Below, piece after piece: positions 7,678 through 17,359 of a DNA stretch of 64,000 bases (its first letter is position 1; every line of letters begins with the position of its first letter). The notes below the pieces were generated by a model. The model was given only the letters and a program-made list of their open reading frames with translations, searched no databases and was not told where the DNA came from. The position numbers and the translations under genes are program-made. Origin of the DNA: Chelativorans multitrophicus. Lineage in GTDB: Bacteria; Pseudomonadota; Alphaproteobacteria; Rhizobiales; Rhizobiaceae. The stretch covers positions 558,001-622,000 of the forward strand of contig NZ_JAAAPL010000002.1 in assembly GCF_011317445.1 (NCBI RefSeq). Direction: 5' to 3'.

Positions 7678-8933
7678 TGGCGCGCCGGATTATAGGCGAT
7701 CCGCCAGATCGCGCCGGCGAAGTCGTCGGAGACGAGCATCGAGCCATCAGGCAGGAAGGCGATGTCCATCGGACGGCCGTGGTACTCGCCGGTTTCCTGA
7801 TTTAGCCAGCCGTCAGCGAAGACTTCCGTTGAGGTTGCATTGCCTTCTTCGTCAAGAGCCGTGAACATCACCCGTGCTCCAACAGGCACCGTTCGGTTCC
7901 ACGACCCATGCTGGGCCGAGAAGATGCCTCCGTGGTATTTCTCGGGAAACGAGTTGCCACGGTAGAAGCTCATGCCGAGGTCGGCGGCATGGGCGTCCAT
8001 TTCCACTGCAGGCGGGACGAACTCAACCCCTTCGGGGCGCGGCACGTTCTTATATTCGGGTATCTCGATCGCGCCGTTCACCCAGGGGAAGCCGAAGTGC
8101 TGGCCTGCCTCTGTCTGCCGGTTCAATTCGCCTGGCGGGATATCGTCACCCATACCGTCGACCTGGTTATCGGTAAACCAGAGGTCGCCATTTGCCGGGT
8201 TGAAGTCATGGCCAACAGAGTTTCGGATGCCGCGGGTATAAACCTCGCGCCCCGTGCCGTCCGTATTGATGCGGATAATGCCGCCGATGCCGATTTCGTC
8301 GTACATCTCGTGCTTATCCACCGGCTGCACATTGTGCGGCTGTCCGAGTGAGATGTAGAGCTTGCCATCAGGCCCGACGCGGCAAACCCGGGCGGTGTGG
8401 TTGAAACTCTCTTCCTCTGGCGGGATTAGCTTACCCTGCTCCACGACGACGCCGACGGCCGGATCTGGACCTTCAAAGAAAAACTCCGCTGCTGGGAAGG
8501 CAAGAACCCGGTTGCGCTCGGCGATGTAGAGGAAGCCGTCGCGCGAAAAGCAGGGGCCGTTGGGAATGTCGAAGGTTATGGACGGCGCGAAGTCCTTGAC
8601 CTCGTCAGCAACCCGGTTGCGGTCGCGGTCGACCACCGACCATACTTTGTCCTTGCGCGTGCCGACGAAGGTAACCGTACCTTGCGGCGCCACGGCCATC
8701 GATCGCGCGTCCGGCACGACCGCATAAAGGCTCACCTCGAAACCTTCGGGCACGTTTATGTACTGAATGATTTCCTTCAACGCGTCTGCCCGGTCGCCTT
8801 CCTGGTCGACGAAGGTGAAGCTGGCATCCGTACGCTGCATGCTCGACAGCTTGTCCAAGTTTTCCTGCGCCGCGAGCGGTGCGGCCAACATGCTGTTGAG
8901 CAGAAGTCCTGACACAAGTTTCCTGCTGATCAT
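7674..8933 (-). CDS. PQQ-dependent sugar (sorbosone/glucose-type) dehydrogenase
   Basis: A 419-residue exported protein with a signal peptide ending near LAAPLAAQ. It has the six-bladed beta-propeller pattern of soluble aldose/sorbosone dehydrogenases: GFEVSLYAVVPDARSMAV, PNGPCFSRDGFLYIAERN, VCRVGPDGKLYISLGQP, GIRNSVGHDFNPANGDLWF, and a C-terminal GRPMDIAFLPDGSMLVSDD. ATG at 8933 follows GGGAGGAGAA. It forms a two-gene operon with the dihaem cytochrome. The natural substrate cannot be read from the sequence. PQQ dependence is a family property; no PQQ biosynthesis gene is visible here. Confidence 0.85.
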   Translation of the reverse strand: MISRKLVSGLLLNSMLAAPLAAQENLDKLSSMQRTDASFTFVDQEGDRADALKEIIQYINVPEGFEVSLYAVVPDARSMAVAPQGTVTFVGTRKDKVWSVVDRDRNRVADEVKDFAPSITFDIPNGPCFSRDGFLYIAERNRVLAFPAAEFFFEGPDPAVGVVVEQGKLIPPEEESFNHTARVCRVGPDGKLYISLGQPHNVQPVDKHEMYDEIGIGGIIRINTDGTGREVYTRGIRNSVGHDFNPANGDLWFTDNQVDGMGDDIPPGELNRQTEAGQHFGFPWVNGAIEIPEYKNVPRPEGVEFVPPAVEMDAHAADLGMSFYRGNSFPEKYHGGIFSAQHGSWNRTVPVGARVMFTALDEEGNATSTEVFADGWLNQETGEYHGRPMDIAFLPDGSMLVSDDFAGAIWRIAYNPARQ

Positions 8934-9186
8934 GGTTCTCCTCCCAGAAGGTTCTGCCACACGATCGATAATGGCTATCGTTCGGTTGCGAACCTTGGCC
9001 AGAATTCAACTTGCCGTGGGTTCTGTCAATCTGACTCTGCGTGGGCCTGGCCAAGCGATGCTTAAGCAGCCGTGCTTGCCTCGTTATTGCTGTCAATCAT
9101 CCAGACACAGCCCATTCGGAAGAAAACACCGACAATGGGCGTCGTCTATCCGCCCGCACCGCCTTTGCAATGACGGTCTTTCCGCT

Positions 9187-9315
9187 GAAGCGGCGCGACG
9201 AAACCGAGCGGCCGCGCTCGGACATAATGAATTCCGTCGCCGGAAGGTCTGCAAGCAGGAGGCCGGTGACAAGCGCCTCGGCAATAACGCCAGCGCCAAT
9301 AAATCGCAGCCTCAG
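9187..9315 (-). pseudogene. Remnant of a pyrroline-5-carboxylate reductase-like gene
   Basis: Directly after the stop codon of the hydroxyproline epimerase, in the same orientation, about 43 codons read LRLRFIGAGVIAEALVTG and continue to FIMSERGRSVSSRRF. This is the Rossmann N-terminus of a ProC-like NAD(P)-binding enzyme (GAGxIAEA). There is no start codon; the place of the initiator is a CTG. The similarity ends after SRRF, and the frame then closes at 9097 with unrelated sequence. It looks like a truncated, dead gene that once followed the epimerase in a proline or hydroxyproline operon. Confidence 0.6.
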
Positions 9316-9316
9316 A

Positions 9317-10333
9317 TCAACCGCCCCAGGTATCCGAGACGATGAACCCAAACGGGAAGGGATCGTCGGGATCAAGGCCAATCTGCGAAATGCCGTAAAT
9401 CCAGCTCTGGCCGGAAACACGGTTTCGCGTGGCGACATACGGTCCCACGCGCGTCTCTTCGACGAAAAGCGTGGTGAACTCACCGCCAATCGTGGAACGG
9501 GATACCACCTTGTCTCCCGGTCTCACGCGCCCTTCGTGGTAACGTACCGCCATATTGGCATTCGACCCAGTGCCGCAGGGAGACCGGTCGACGCGCCCCG
9601 GAGGCAGCGTCGTACAGGTGCGGATGGCGCCGTCGGCCTCTTGCGCGCGGAACATGAGATAGGCAATGCCGTTGATTTCCGGTGTTTCAGGGTGAGCAAC
9701 ACTGACCTCGCGCGTGATGAGATCGCGCAGGGCAACGCCGCTCACCGCCAGCTCGCGTGCATTATGCGGAGCTATCTCAAGCTTTAGCTGGTCCGCATCG
9801 ACCAAGGCGTAGAAGACGCCGCCGAAGCACAAGTCGTATCGGACCGGCCCCCATTGCGGCGTTTCGATCACGACATCCTTCTGCACGACAAAGGAAGGCG
9901 GCATATCGAGGGTGACGCGGATGACCTTGCCCCTTTCGCAGGTCGCGACCGCACGCACGAGACCTGCGGCCGTGTCGAGCGTGACGATCGTCTGCGGCTC
10001 GGCCATTTCCTTCATGCCGGTCTCCAGAACGGCGGTCACGGCGCACATGGCATTGGAGCCGGACATGGCGTGTGCCTGGTCGGGCTGAAGAACGATGAAG
10101 CCGAAATCAGCCTCCGGCCGCGTGGCTGGGGTCAGCAGCACGAAAGATCCGGCCGGGCCGCTGCGCGGCTCCGAACACAGGAAGCGCCGCAAGCTGTCAT
10201 CGACCGTGTTGAAGTGGTTGAGCTTGGCGGCCATGGTCGCGCCCGGAATGTCGAGCACGCCGCCGGTGATCACCCGGCCGATTTCGCCTTCACAATGGAC
10301 GTCGACCGTCTGAAGTGTTCGCTTCCAGCGCAT
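9317..10333 (-). CDS. Proline racemase-family 4-hydroxyproline 2-epimerase-like enzyme (Ser/Cys type)
   Basis: A 338-residue cytosolic enzyme of the proline racemase superfamily. It starts RTLQTVDVHCEGEIGRVITGG and ends SGQSWIYGISQIGLDPDDPF. The first catalytic position is Ser91 in MSGSNAMC, instead of the Cys of MCGH-type racemases. The second is Cys253 in DRSPCGTGSNANMA. Ser/Cys members have been linked to hydroxyproline epimerisation, whereas the 3-hydroxyproline dehydratases have Thr at the second site. Proline racemase activity is less likely. ATG at 10333; a longer frame to 10498 adds sequence unlike the family. The dead proC-like fragment just downstream supports an imino-acid catabolic context. 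Confidence 0.82.
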   Translation of the reverse strand: MRWKRTLQTVDVHCEGEIGRVITGGVLDIPGATMAAKLNHFNTVDDSLRRFLCSEPRSGPAGSFVLLTPATRPEADFGFIVLQPDQAHAMSGSNAMCAVTAVLETGMKEMAEPQTIVTLDTAAGLVRAVATCERGKVIRVTLDMPPSFVVQKDVVIETPQWGPVRYDLCFGGVFYALVDADQLKLEIAPHNARELAVSGVALRDLITREVSVAHPETPEINGIAYLMFRAQEADGAIRTCTTLPPGRVDRSPCGTGSNANMAVRYHEGRVRPGDKVVSRSTIGGEFTTLFVEETRVGPYVATRNRVSGQSWIYGISQIGLDPDDPFPFGFIVSDTWGG

Positions 10334-10519
10334 GAGATTAGCCTTTGATGTCTCAGTCCCGGGGCTTCGGAGATTGTAGGTCGTGATCTGCTTGGTTTCG
10401 AGGTCGTTGTTCAATTCCCATTCGCCGAGCTCGCGGCGGGGAAGCGCTGATGCACACGTGCAGCGCATGATGAGCTCCGCCTTGAACTCTGCAATCATCG
10501 CGGTCGAAGTGCCAATGCT

Positions 10520-12040
10520 TTATGCGCGAGGCGCCTTGTAGATGTCGTTGAAGGTCTCCCGCAAGACGTTCTTCTGCACCTTTCCCATGGTGTTGCGCGG
10601 CAGATCGGGGAGGAAATGCACGGTCTTGGGCTGCTTGTACTTGGCCAGCCGCCCTTGCAGCGCGATCAAGACGTCGCTGGCGCTAATGGTACTGCCCGGT
10701 GAACGCACAACGACCGCAGTGACCCCCTCGCCAAAGTCCGGATGCGGTAGCCCGATCACGGCGCTCTCTTTTACACCGTCGATTTGATCTATCTCGGTCT
10801 CCACCTCTTTGGGATAGACGTTATAACCGCCCGTTATGATGAGGTCCTTGCCGCGCCCGACGATGTGGATATAACCCCGCTCGTCAATCTTGCCGAGATC
10901 GCCGCTGATGAAGTAGCCGTCTGCCCGAAATTCGGCCGCTGTCTTTTCCGGCATGCGCCAATAGCCCTTGAACACGTTCGGGCCTTTGATTTCGATCATG
11001 CCGATTTCGCCGGTTCCCAGCACCGCACCGCTTTCCGGATCTGTAATTCGGATGGAAACGCCAGAAAGAGGGAACCCGACCGTTCCGGCAATGCGCTCAC
11101 CGTCATAGGGGTTGGAGGTGTTCATGTTGGTTTCGGTCATGCCATAGCGTTCGAGAATGGCGTGACCGGTGCGTTCCGCAAAAGCATGATGCGTTTCGGC
11201 CAGTAGCGGCGCCGAACCGGAAATGAACAGTCGCATGTTGGCGGTCTTCTCCGCCGACAACGCCTCACTTTCAAGCAGACGCGTATAGAAGGTGGGAACA
11301 CCCATCAGGCAGGTGGCCGTCTCCATCAGGCCCAGCACTGCTTTGGGATCAAACTTTGGCAGGAAATCCATCGACGCGCCGGACAGCATGATCACGTTGG
11401 AAGCGACGAACAGACCGTGCGTGTGGAAGATCGGTAGGGCATGGATTAGCCGGTCTCCCGCTGTGAAACGCCAGTGCGAAATCAGCGTCTTGGCGTTCGA
11501 GAGCAGGTTGTCGTGCGATAGCATGGCTCCTTTGGAGCGCCCGGTTGTGCCCGAGGTATAAAGAATAGCCGCCAGGTCGTCCGGGCCGCGCGGGATATCG
11601 GCAAAATCCGCCGGCGCGGCAAGATCGGCCACCAGCGATCCACCTCCAAATTCGTCCAGGGTCTCGACGCGTCCTCCATGCTGCCGGGCTAGCGAGGCAA
11701 TGCCGGCACCGGCCGACGGCGTGGCCACCACCAGCGCCGGCTCTGCATCGCCGATGAAATATTCCAGTTCGGCCTGCGTATAGTCGATATTGAGAGGCAG
11801 ATAGACGGCGCCGGCGCGCAGGCATGCCACATAGAGGATCAGCGCCTCAGGACTTTTTTCCACCTGAACGGCTACCCGATCGCCGGGCTTCACCCCTAGC
11901 GTCACCAACCGATTGGCCATGCGGGCCGAAAAATCGAGCAGGTCGCCATAGGTCCAGACCCGGCCGGACGGCGTGAAAATAAACGGTGCCTCGCGCCGGT
12001 TCGCAGCCGTAGCAATGGCGTCAAACATATGATTGGTCAT
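10520..12040 (-). CDS. matB: Malonyl-CoA synthetase (acyl-CoA ligase)
   Basis: A 506-residue adenylate-forming enzyme that activates malonate with ATP and CoA. The AMP-binding P-loop is YTSGTTGRSKGAMLSH. Other family blocks are HALPIFHTHGLFVA, ERYGMTETNMNTSNP, GYFISGDLGKID, GRGKDLIITGGYNVYPKE, and the C-terminal lysine in PRNTMGKVQKNVL. Length and N-terminus (MTNHMFDAI) resemble rhizobial MatB closely. The start at 12040 has a strong GGAGGAGA ribosome site. No malonyl-CoA decarboxylase or malonate carrier gene is adjacent, so the malonate source or role here is open. Another short-chain acyl-CoA ligase remains possible but less likely. Confidence 0.88.
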   Translation of the reverse strand: MTNHMFDAIATAANRREAPFIFTPSGRVWTYGDLLDFSARMANRLVTLGVKPGDRVAVQVEKSPEALILYVACLRAGAVYLPLNIDYTQAELEYFIGDAEPALVVATPSAGAGIASLARQHGGRVETLDEFGGGSLVADLAAPADFADIPRGPDDLAAILYTSGTTGRSKGAMLSHDNLLSNAKTLISHWRFTAGDRLIHALPIFHTHGLFVASNVIMLSGASMDFLPKFDPKAVLGLMETATCLMGVPTFYTRLLESEALSAEKTANMRLFISGSAPLLAETHHAFAERTGHAILERYGMTETNMNTSNPYDGERIAGTVGFPLSGVSIRITDPESGAVLGTGEIGMIEIKGPNVFKGYWRMPEKTAAEFRADGYFISGDLGKIDERGYIHIVGRGKDLIITGGYNVYPKEVETEIDQIDGVKESAVIGLPHPDFGEGVTAVVVRSPGSTISASDVLIALQGRLAKYKQPKTVHFLPDLPRNTMGKVQKNVLRETFNDIYKAPRA

Positions 12041-12263
12041 AAAAGGATCTCCTCCTAATGTGCCCCGACGCTCTCCGCCCCTGAGAGGAACTGGTGGACA
12101 CTCCGCTCCTTCACGATTGCTGAAGCCAACCAGACCAGACCCGCGAAATAGCTGCGCGAAAAGGCAGCAACCTTACCGGCCCGCCGTGCTGCCCTGCATG
12201 ACCGCGCCTACCCCTCATCCGGTGCGGCGATGCTGCTTATCTTGCGTCAACCTTTCCGTAAAA

Positions 12264-13082
12264 TCAAAGGTCTAGCGCCTCAACTTCAAGCGTCATCCCA
12301 TCATAGGCCGGATCGACATTGTCTGGCGTCTCCTGCCGGACCGCCTCATAATCGAGAGGCGTGTGCATATGCGTGAGAATGGCGCGGCGGGGCGCCAGCC
12401 GCCCGATCCATTGCAGCGCCTCACCTAGAGACAAATGGCTGGGATGTGGCCTGTATTGCAGCGCGTCCAGCACCAATATCTCCAGGCCCTGCAACAGGGG
12501 CAGAGTTTCGGGCGGAAAGTCGCTGACATCCGAGCAATAGGCGATATTGCCGACGCGAAAGCCGAGCGAGCGGATATCGCCATGGATCTGGGGCAATGGC
12601 GTGAAGGTTAGCGGACCGCCCTCGCCCGAAACTGTGAAGGTCTGCTCGTGACGAATGAGATGAGGAACGACTATGGGCGGATAGTTGCTGCCGGGCAGCG
12701 TCTCAAAGCAATAATCAAAAGCGTCCTTGAGCCTCTGCAGCGTCTGCTCGTCTGCGTAAATGTCCATGAGTTGGCGCTGCGCCAGGACATAGCTGCGCAG
12801 ATCGTCAATCCCATGGATGTGGTCTGCATGGGGATGCGTGTAGACGACGGCGTCAAGGCTCGTCGCCTTCGCTGCGATCATCTGTGTGCGGAAGTCGGGG
12901 CCAGTATCGATCACCACGCGCGTGACACGGCCATCGGGCCTTATCCGTTCGACCAGGGCGGCAGCGCGCAGGCGGCGGTTCTTCGGGTTGCTCGGGTCGC
13001 AAGCACCCCAGTCGCCAATGATGCGCGGGACGCCGGGGGATGAGCCGCAACCCAGGATCGTCAGGCGAATGCGGTCCCCCAC
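12264..13082 (-). CDS. MBL-fold metallohydrolase (PhnP-like)
   Basis: A 272-residue metallo-beta-lactamase fold protein. The metal-binding HxHxDH is at 83-88 (HPHADH), preceded by VVIDTGPDFRTQM. Later ligands are in LPQIHGDI, YCSDVSDF and LTHMHTPLDYE. It resembles PhnP phosphodiesterase but is not in a phosphonate operon. It is the last gene of the metG-tatD block, starting with GTG at 13082 only two bases after the tatD stop. This arrangement is widespread in Rhizobiales, and its true substrate is unknown to me. Confidence 0.85.
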   Translation of the reverse strand: MGDRIRLTILGCGSSPGVPRIIGDWGACDPSNPKNRRLRAAALVERIRPDGRVTRVVIDTGPDFRTQMIAAKATSLDAVVYTHPHADHIHGIDDLRSYVLAQRQLMDIYADEQTLQRLKDAFDYCFETLPGSNYPPIVVPHLIRHEQTFTVSGEGGPLTFTPLPQIHGDIRSLGFRVGNIAYCSDVSDFPPETLPLLQGLEILVLDALQYRPHPSHLSLGEALQWIGRLAPRRAILTHMHTPLDYEAVRQETPDNVDPAYDGMTLEVEALDL

Positions 13083-13084
13083 CT

Positions 13085-13879
13085 TCAGGCGCCTTTCTGC
13101 CCTGAGGGCGGAACTTTGGTAAACAGGCGGAAGAAGTTTCCGGTCGTAAGATGAGCTACTTCCTCGGGCGATAGTCCGATTGTCTCGGCAAGAACCGCGG
13201 CTGTATGCGCCACGAAAGCAGGCTCATTGCGCTTACCACGATGCGGTACTGGAGCAAGGTAAGGCGCGTCAGTCTCGACAAGCAGCCTCTCGCGGGGAAC
13301 GAAAGCCGCAATCTCCCGCAGCGCCTCGGACTTCTTGAACGTCAGGATCCCGGAGAAGGAGATATATCCGCCAAGCTCCACACCGGTGCAGGCCAGCGCT
13401 GGACCGGACGAGAAGCAGTGGAGGATGAAGGGAAAAGCGCCCTTCCCTGTCTCCTCGCCAAGGATCGCGGCCATGTCGTCATCGGCATCGCGGGCGTGGA
13501 TGACGAGCGGAAGCCCGGTGCGGCGCGCCGCCTCGATATGCGTGCGCAACCCCTTCGCCTGCTGATCGCGCGGAGATTTGTCATAGAAATAGTCGAGACC
13601 CGCTTCGCCAATTCCGACCACTTTGGGATGTTCGGAAAGACGGATCAGATCCTCCGCGGTGACATCCTCCTCCTCCGCAGCGTTGTGCGGATGCGTGCCC
13701 ACGGTGCAATAGACATTGTCGTACTGCCCCGCGATCGCGCGGATCGAGTCGAAGTTCCTGACGCGGGTGGAAATGGTGACCATCAGGCCCACGCCGGCAT
13801 CGCCAGCGCGGGCGATGATCTGGTCCCGCTCCGCTTCGAAATCCGGGAAATCCAGGTGGCAATGGCTGTCGACCAGCAT
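13085..13879 (-). CDS. tatD: TatD-family metal-dependent DNase
   Basis: A 264-residue TIM-barrel hydrolase. The metal-site HxH is at 6-8 (DSHCHLD). Further ligands are in VGIGEAGLDYFYD, LVIHARDADDD, ILHCFSSG and LVETDAPYLAP. Length and motifs match YcfH/TatD-type 3'-5' exonucleases. The stop of metG and the ATG of tatD are directly adjacent (TGA then ATG at 13879), so the two are likely co-translated. Confidence 0.93.
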   Translation of the reverse strand: MLVDSHCHLDFPDFEAERDQIIARAGDAGVGLMVTISTRVRNFDSIRAIAGQYDNVYCTVGTHPHNAAEEEDVTAEDLIRLSEHPKVVGIGEAGLDYFYDKSPRDQQAKGLRTHIEAARRTGLPLVIHARDADDDMAAILGEETGKGAFPFILHCFSSGPALACTGVELGGYISFSGILTFKKSEALREIAAFVPRERLLVETDAPYLAPVPHRGKRNEPAFVAHTAAVLAETIGLSPEEVAHLTTGNFFRLFTKVPPSGQKGA

Positions 13880-15433
13880 TCAGCCCTCCTGCCCTTCCTG
13901 CTCCACATAACGCGGGAAAACCGGTTGAGGCGCCGGCAGCGGCGTTCCCGGCGCGAGCATCGCCGTCTCTCCTACATCGGCAAAACCGCGGCGATCCTGA
14001 GGCACGGAAAGCAGATCGAGGAGTTTCTCGGCCGAGCTGGGGATGAAGGGCTGGCACAGAATGGCGATGCGCCGCAATGTCTCGGCGGTGGTGTAGAGCA
14101 CCGTTTCCATGCGGGCCGGGTCCGTCTTGCGCAGCGCCCACGGCTCCTGTGCTGCAAAATAACGGTTTGCTTCCGCGACCACATCGAAGATGGCCGCAAG
14201 GGCAGCGTGGATCGCCTGTCGGCCCATTGCTCCTCTCGCGGTTGCAAGCGCGGCTTCGGCCTGGTCGAGGATTGCTCGATCCGCCGCCGAGAGTTCGCCT
14301 CTCGCAGGCACTTTGCCGTCGCAGTTCTTCGCGATCATGGAGAGCGAACGCTGCGCCAGGTTGCCGAGGTCGTTTGCAAGATCGGCGTTGGTGCGGTTGA
14401 CGATCGCCTCATGGCTGTAGCTTCCGTCCTGACCAAAGGGAACTTCCCGCAGGAAGAAATAGCGCACCTGGTCGAGGCCGTAATGTTCGATCATTGTGAA
14501 GGGGTCGATGACATTGCCAACCGACTTCGACATCTTCTCGCCGCGGTTGAACAGGAAGCCGTGACCGAAGACGCGCTTTGGCAGCGCGATACCGGCCGAC
14601 ATCAGGAATGCGGGCCAGTAGATGGCATGAAAGCGGATGATATCCTTGCCGATGATATGAACGTCGGCGGGCCAGTAGCGCCAGCGCTCCGCATCCTGAT
14701 CGGGATAGCCGAGGGCCGTGATGTAATTGGTCAGCGCATCCACCCACACATACATCACGTGCTTCTCGTCGCCCGGTACCGGCACACCCCAGTCGAAAGT
14801 TGTGCGTGAGATGGAAAGGTCCCTCAAGCCCGAGCGCACAAAGCTGACGATTTCATTCCGGCGCTCGGCCGGCCCGATGAAATCCGGATTTTCCTCGTAG
14901 AGCTTCAAGAGACGTTCCTGATAGGCGGAGAGGCGGAAGAAATAGCTTTCCTCTTCCACCCATTCCACCGGCGTGCCCTGTGGCCCGTAGCGGACGCCGT
15001 CCTCGCCCACCCGCGTCTCGTCCTCGCCGTAATAGGCCTCGTCGCGCACCGAGTACCATCCGGAATAGCCGCCCAGATAAATGTCGCCCCTATCGGCCAT
15101 CGCCTTCCAGATTGCCTGAGAGGCGGTGCGATGGCGCTCTTCGGTCGTACGGATAAAATCGTCGTTCGAGGCATTCAGCAGCTTGGCCATGCGCTGGAAT
15201 TCCGGCGCATTGCGGTCTGCCAGCTCGCCGGCGGTAATCCCTTCCTTGCGCGCGGTCTGCAGCATCTTGATGCCGTGCTCATCGGTGCCGGTCAAAAACA
15301 TCACGTCCTTGCCGTCGCAGCGCTGGAAACGAGCCAGCGCGTCCGTCGCGATGAGCTCGTAGGCGTGGCCAATGTGGGGGCGCCCGTTCGGATAGGAAAT
15401 GGCCGTGGTGATGTAGAAAGTCTCGCGGGTCAT
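13880..15433 (-). CDS. metG: Methionyl-tRNA synthetase
   Basis: A 517-residue class I aminoacyl-tRNA synthetase that charges tRNA-Met. HIGH is at 20-23 ([10 protein letters not shown]), and KMSKS is near residue 300 ([11 protein letters not shown]). The connective region has no zinc-binding Cys quartet, so it is the short MetG2 form without the C-terminal dimerisation domain. The anticodon-binding helical domain occupies roughly 370-500. It lies between holB and tatD in the conserved alphaproteobacterial block. Confidence 0.97.
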   Translation of the reverse strand: MTRETFYITTAISYPNGRPHIGHAYELIATDALARFQRCDGKDVMFLTGTDEHGIKMLQTARKEGITAGELADRNAPEFQRMAKLLNASNDDFIRTTEERHRTASQAIWKAMADRGDIYLGGYSGWYSVRDEAYYGEDETRVGEDGVRYGPQGTPVEWVEEESYFFRLSAYQERLLKLYEENPDFIGPAERRNEIVSFVRSGLRDLSISRTTFDWGVPVPGDEKHVMYVWVDALTNYITALGYPDQDAERWRYWPADVHIIGKDIIRFHAIYWPAFLMSAGIALPKRVFGHGFLFNRGEKMSKSVGNVIDPFTMIEHYGLDQVRYFFLREVPFGQDGSYSHEAIVNRTNADLANDLGNLAQRSLSMIAKNCDGKVPARGELSAADRAILDQAEAALATARGAMGRQAIHAALAAIFDVVAEANRYFAAQEPWALRKTDPARMETVLYTTAETLRRIAILCQPFIPSSAEKLLDLLSVPQDRRGFADVGETAMLAPGTPLPAPQPVFPRYVEQEGQEG

Positions 15434-15508
15434 CAGGAGAATGCTCTAGGTCGATATTGCTTGCGCCCAGATAGCGTATCGCGGCGGGGATTGCCATGCT
15501 TTGGGTGC

Positions 15509-16573
15509 CTAGCCCGCCATCAGAACATGCATGGCATTGTGCAGGCGGTTGAGAGAGCTCACAACGTGCTGTTTCCGGTCGAGGTTGAAAATCTCGACTT
15601 GGCGGATCGTTTCCGCCAATTCTTCCCAGAAATTTGCAAAGCGCTCGGCCTGCGCGATGTCGCCCGCTGAAGCACTGTGTGACGCCGCGTTGGCTACCCG
15701 GTCGAGCACAGCCCGGTTAAAAAGGTCGAACTGCACCTGGCGTTCCCGCCCTGTGGCAGCCTCCGCAAGCTTGTAAGCCGCGGGTACATCGAAACGGCGC
15801 TGCTCGAGAAGGTTCTCGATCGCCTGCTCTATTTCCAATCCACCAAATTCGGTGAGCAGGATCGCATCGCGGGCACTTCCCTGAGCGCGTTGGATGAGGA
15901 GACGCCTTTCTTCTTCAGTTTCGGGCAGGCTCGCGCCCAAGCTTTGTAGAAGTTTCTCCAGAAGCCCGGGCGAAAGCGGATCGAGCTTATAGACCTGGCA
16001 GCGTGAGCGGATCGTGGGCAGGAGCCGGCCGAAAGAATGCGTGATCAGAATGAAGATCGTGCGCGGAGGTGGCTCCTCCAGGTTTTTCAGCAATGCATTT
16101 GCAGCATTGGCGTTCATGTCGTCCGCGGGGTCGACAATCACCACGCGATAGCCGCCGTCCGGGGGCGTCAGGGAGAGAAATCGAGCCACCCGGCGTATTT
16201 CGTCGACGGTAATCACAGTCTTGAATTTCTTGTCTCGCTCGACAAAAGGCCGAGTCAAGTGAAGGACGCCGGGATGGGCGCCCTGCGCCGCAAGCCGGAA
16301 ATCCTGCGAGTTCGTATCGATGTCGGAAAAATCCAACGGTCCCAGGCGGTGATCCGGATTGGTAAAGAGATGATGCGCCAGGTGGAAGGCAAGCGTTGCC
16401 TTTCCAATGCCGGGTCTTCCAGCAAAAAGGAGTGCATGGTGGAGCTTGCCGGCCCGATAGGCGCTGGCAAGCATTGAGCGTGCGTTTTCGTGGCCGACAA
16501 GGAGCGGGTTTTCCGGCGGTTCCGGGATATCCGGCAGAGAATCGTGCTGTTCAGGCGCGCGGCGTTCAAACAC
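15509..16573 (-). CDS. holB: DNA polymerase III subunit delta'
   Basis: A 354-residue clamp-loader subunit. The AAA+ P-loop is [11 protein letters not shown]. The [17 protein letters not shown] block and the SRC motif (PTIRSRCQ) are typical of delta'. The GTG at 16573 overlaps the last codons of tmk (GTGTTTGA shared by both), a coupling common in this order, so the longer upstream frame is not needed. The zinc-binding Cys cluster of gammaproteobacterial HolB is absent, which I believe is usual in this class. Confidence 0.93.
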   Translation of the reverse strand: MFERRAPEQHDSLPDIPEPPENPLLVGHENARSMLASAYRAGKLHHALLFAGRPGIGKATLAFHLAHHLFTNPDHRLGPLDFSDIDTNSQDFRLAAQGAHPGVLHLTRPFVERDKKFKTVITVDEIRRVARFLSLTPPDGGYRVVIVDPADDMNANAANALLKNLEEPPPRTIFILITHSFGRLLPTIRSRCQVYKLDPLSPGLLEKLLQSLGASLPETEEERRLLIQRAQGSARDAILLTEFGGLEIEQAIENLLEQRRFDVPAAYKLAEAATGRERQVQFDLFNRAVLDRVANAASHSASAGDIAQAERFANFWEELAETIRQVEIFNLDRKQHVVSSLNRLHNAMHVLMAG

Positions 16574-17243
16574 TGCCCGCCTCCGTTGGTTCCGAGAGCC
16601 CTGCTCTATCAAATATGACTCGCAAGACAATCTCGGTCACATTCTCCGAAACCGCGTCGGCTGATCTTGAGGCATCGATCACGACGCAGCGTTGCGGCTC
16701 CCTGGCCGCGATATTCAGAAATGCTTCCCGCCGCCGTCTATGAATCTCCAGGTTTTCCTTTTCGAACCGGTCGGCTGTTGCCTTTCCGCGTCGTTCCGAA
16801 GCGCGGCGCAGGCCTTCTTCGGGATCAATATCGAGAATGACGGTGAGGTCGGGTATCAAACCATTGACGGTCACACGCTCGAGTGCCGCCATGAAATCGG
16901 ATGCCAGCCCACCCGTGACTCCCTGATAAACCCGGGAGGAATCAAGAAACCGGTCGCAGAGAACGATTGCGCCGCTCTCGACCGCAGGGCGAATCACCTG
17001 CTCCACATGATCGGATCGCGCCGCGGCGAAGAGGATTGCCTCCAGCGTCGCGCCGAAAGGTTCGGCAGCGCCTGAAAGCAACACGTGGCGGATGGCTTCC
17101 GCGCCGGGCGAGCCGCCTGGCTCGCGGGTCGTCAAAACATCTCGCCCCTCACGGCGCAGCCGGTCCGCCAGCAGGTGGATCTGCGTGGACTTCCCTGCGC
17201 CCTCCCCTCCCTCGAACGTGATAAAAAAACCTCGCGGCACCAT
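16566..17243 (-). CDS. tmk: Thymidylate kinase
   Basis: A 225-residue nucleoside monophosphate kinase that makes dTDP from dTMP. The P-loop is [10 protein letters not shown] near residues 11-20. The DRF motif ([14 protein letters not shown]) binds the nucleotide, and the LID region lies around [19 protein letters not shown] at 17243 follows GAGGAA. It is followed by holB with an eight-base overlap and preceded by the DacF-like gene 116 bases away. Confidence 0.96.
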   Translation of the reverse strand: MVPRGFFITFEGGEGAGKSTQIHLLADRLRREGRDVLTTREPGGSPGAEAIRHVLLSGAAEPFGATLEAILFAAARSDHVEQVIRPAVESGAIVLCDRFLDSSRVYQGVTGGLASDFMAALERVTVNGLIPDLTVILDIDPEEGLRRASERRGKATADRFEKENLEIHRRRREAFLNIAAREPQRCVVIDASRSADAVSENVTEIVLRVIFDRAGLSEPTEAGSV

Positions 17244-17359
17244 TTCCTCGTACACGCATCTGCTTCGGCATGTCCTACATAGACGTGCGCGCCGCCGACG
17301 TCCAACGCCGAACCGGTTTGGCAAAATGGGACGAGGCGTTAAGCGCAAATCCAGCTGCG

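Noticed and set aside
13205-14809. A 534-codon open frame on the plus strand opposite tatD and metG
   Set aside because: Antisense shadow of two well-conserved genes in GC-rich sequence; residue composition is unlike a real protein.
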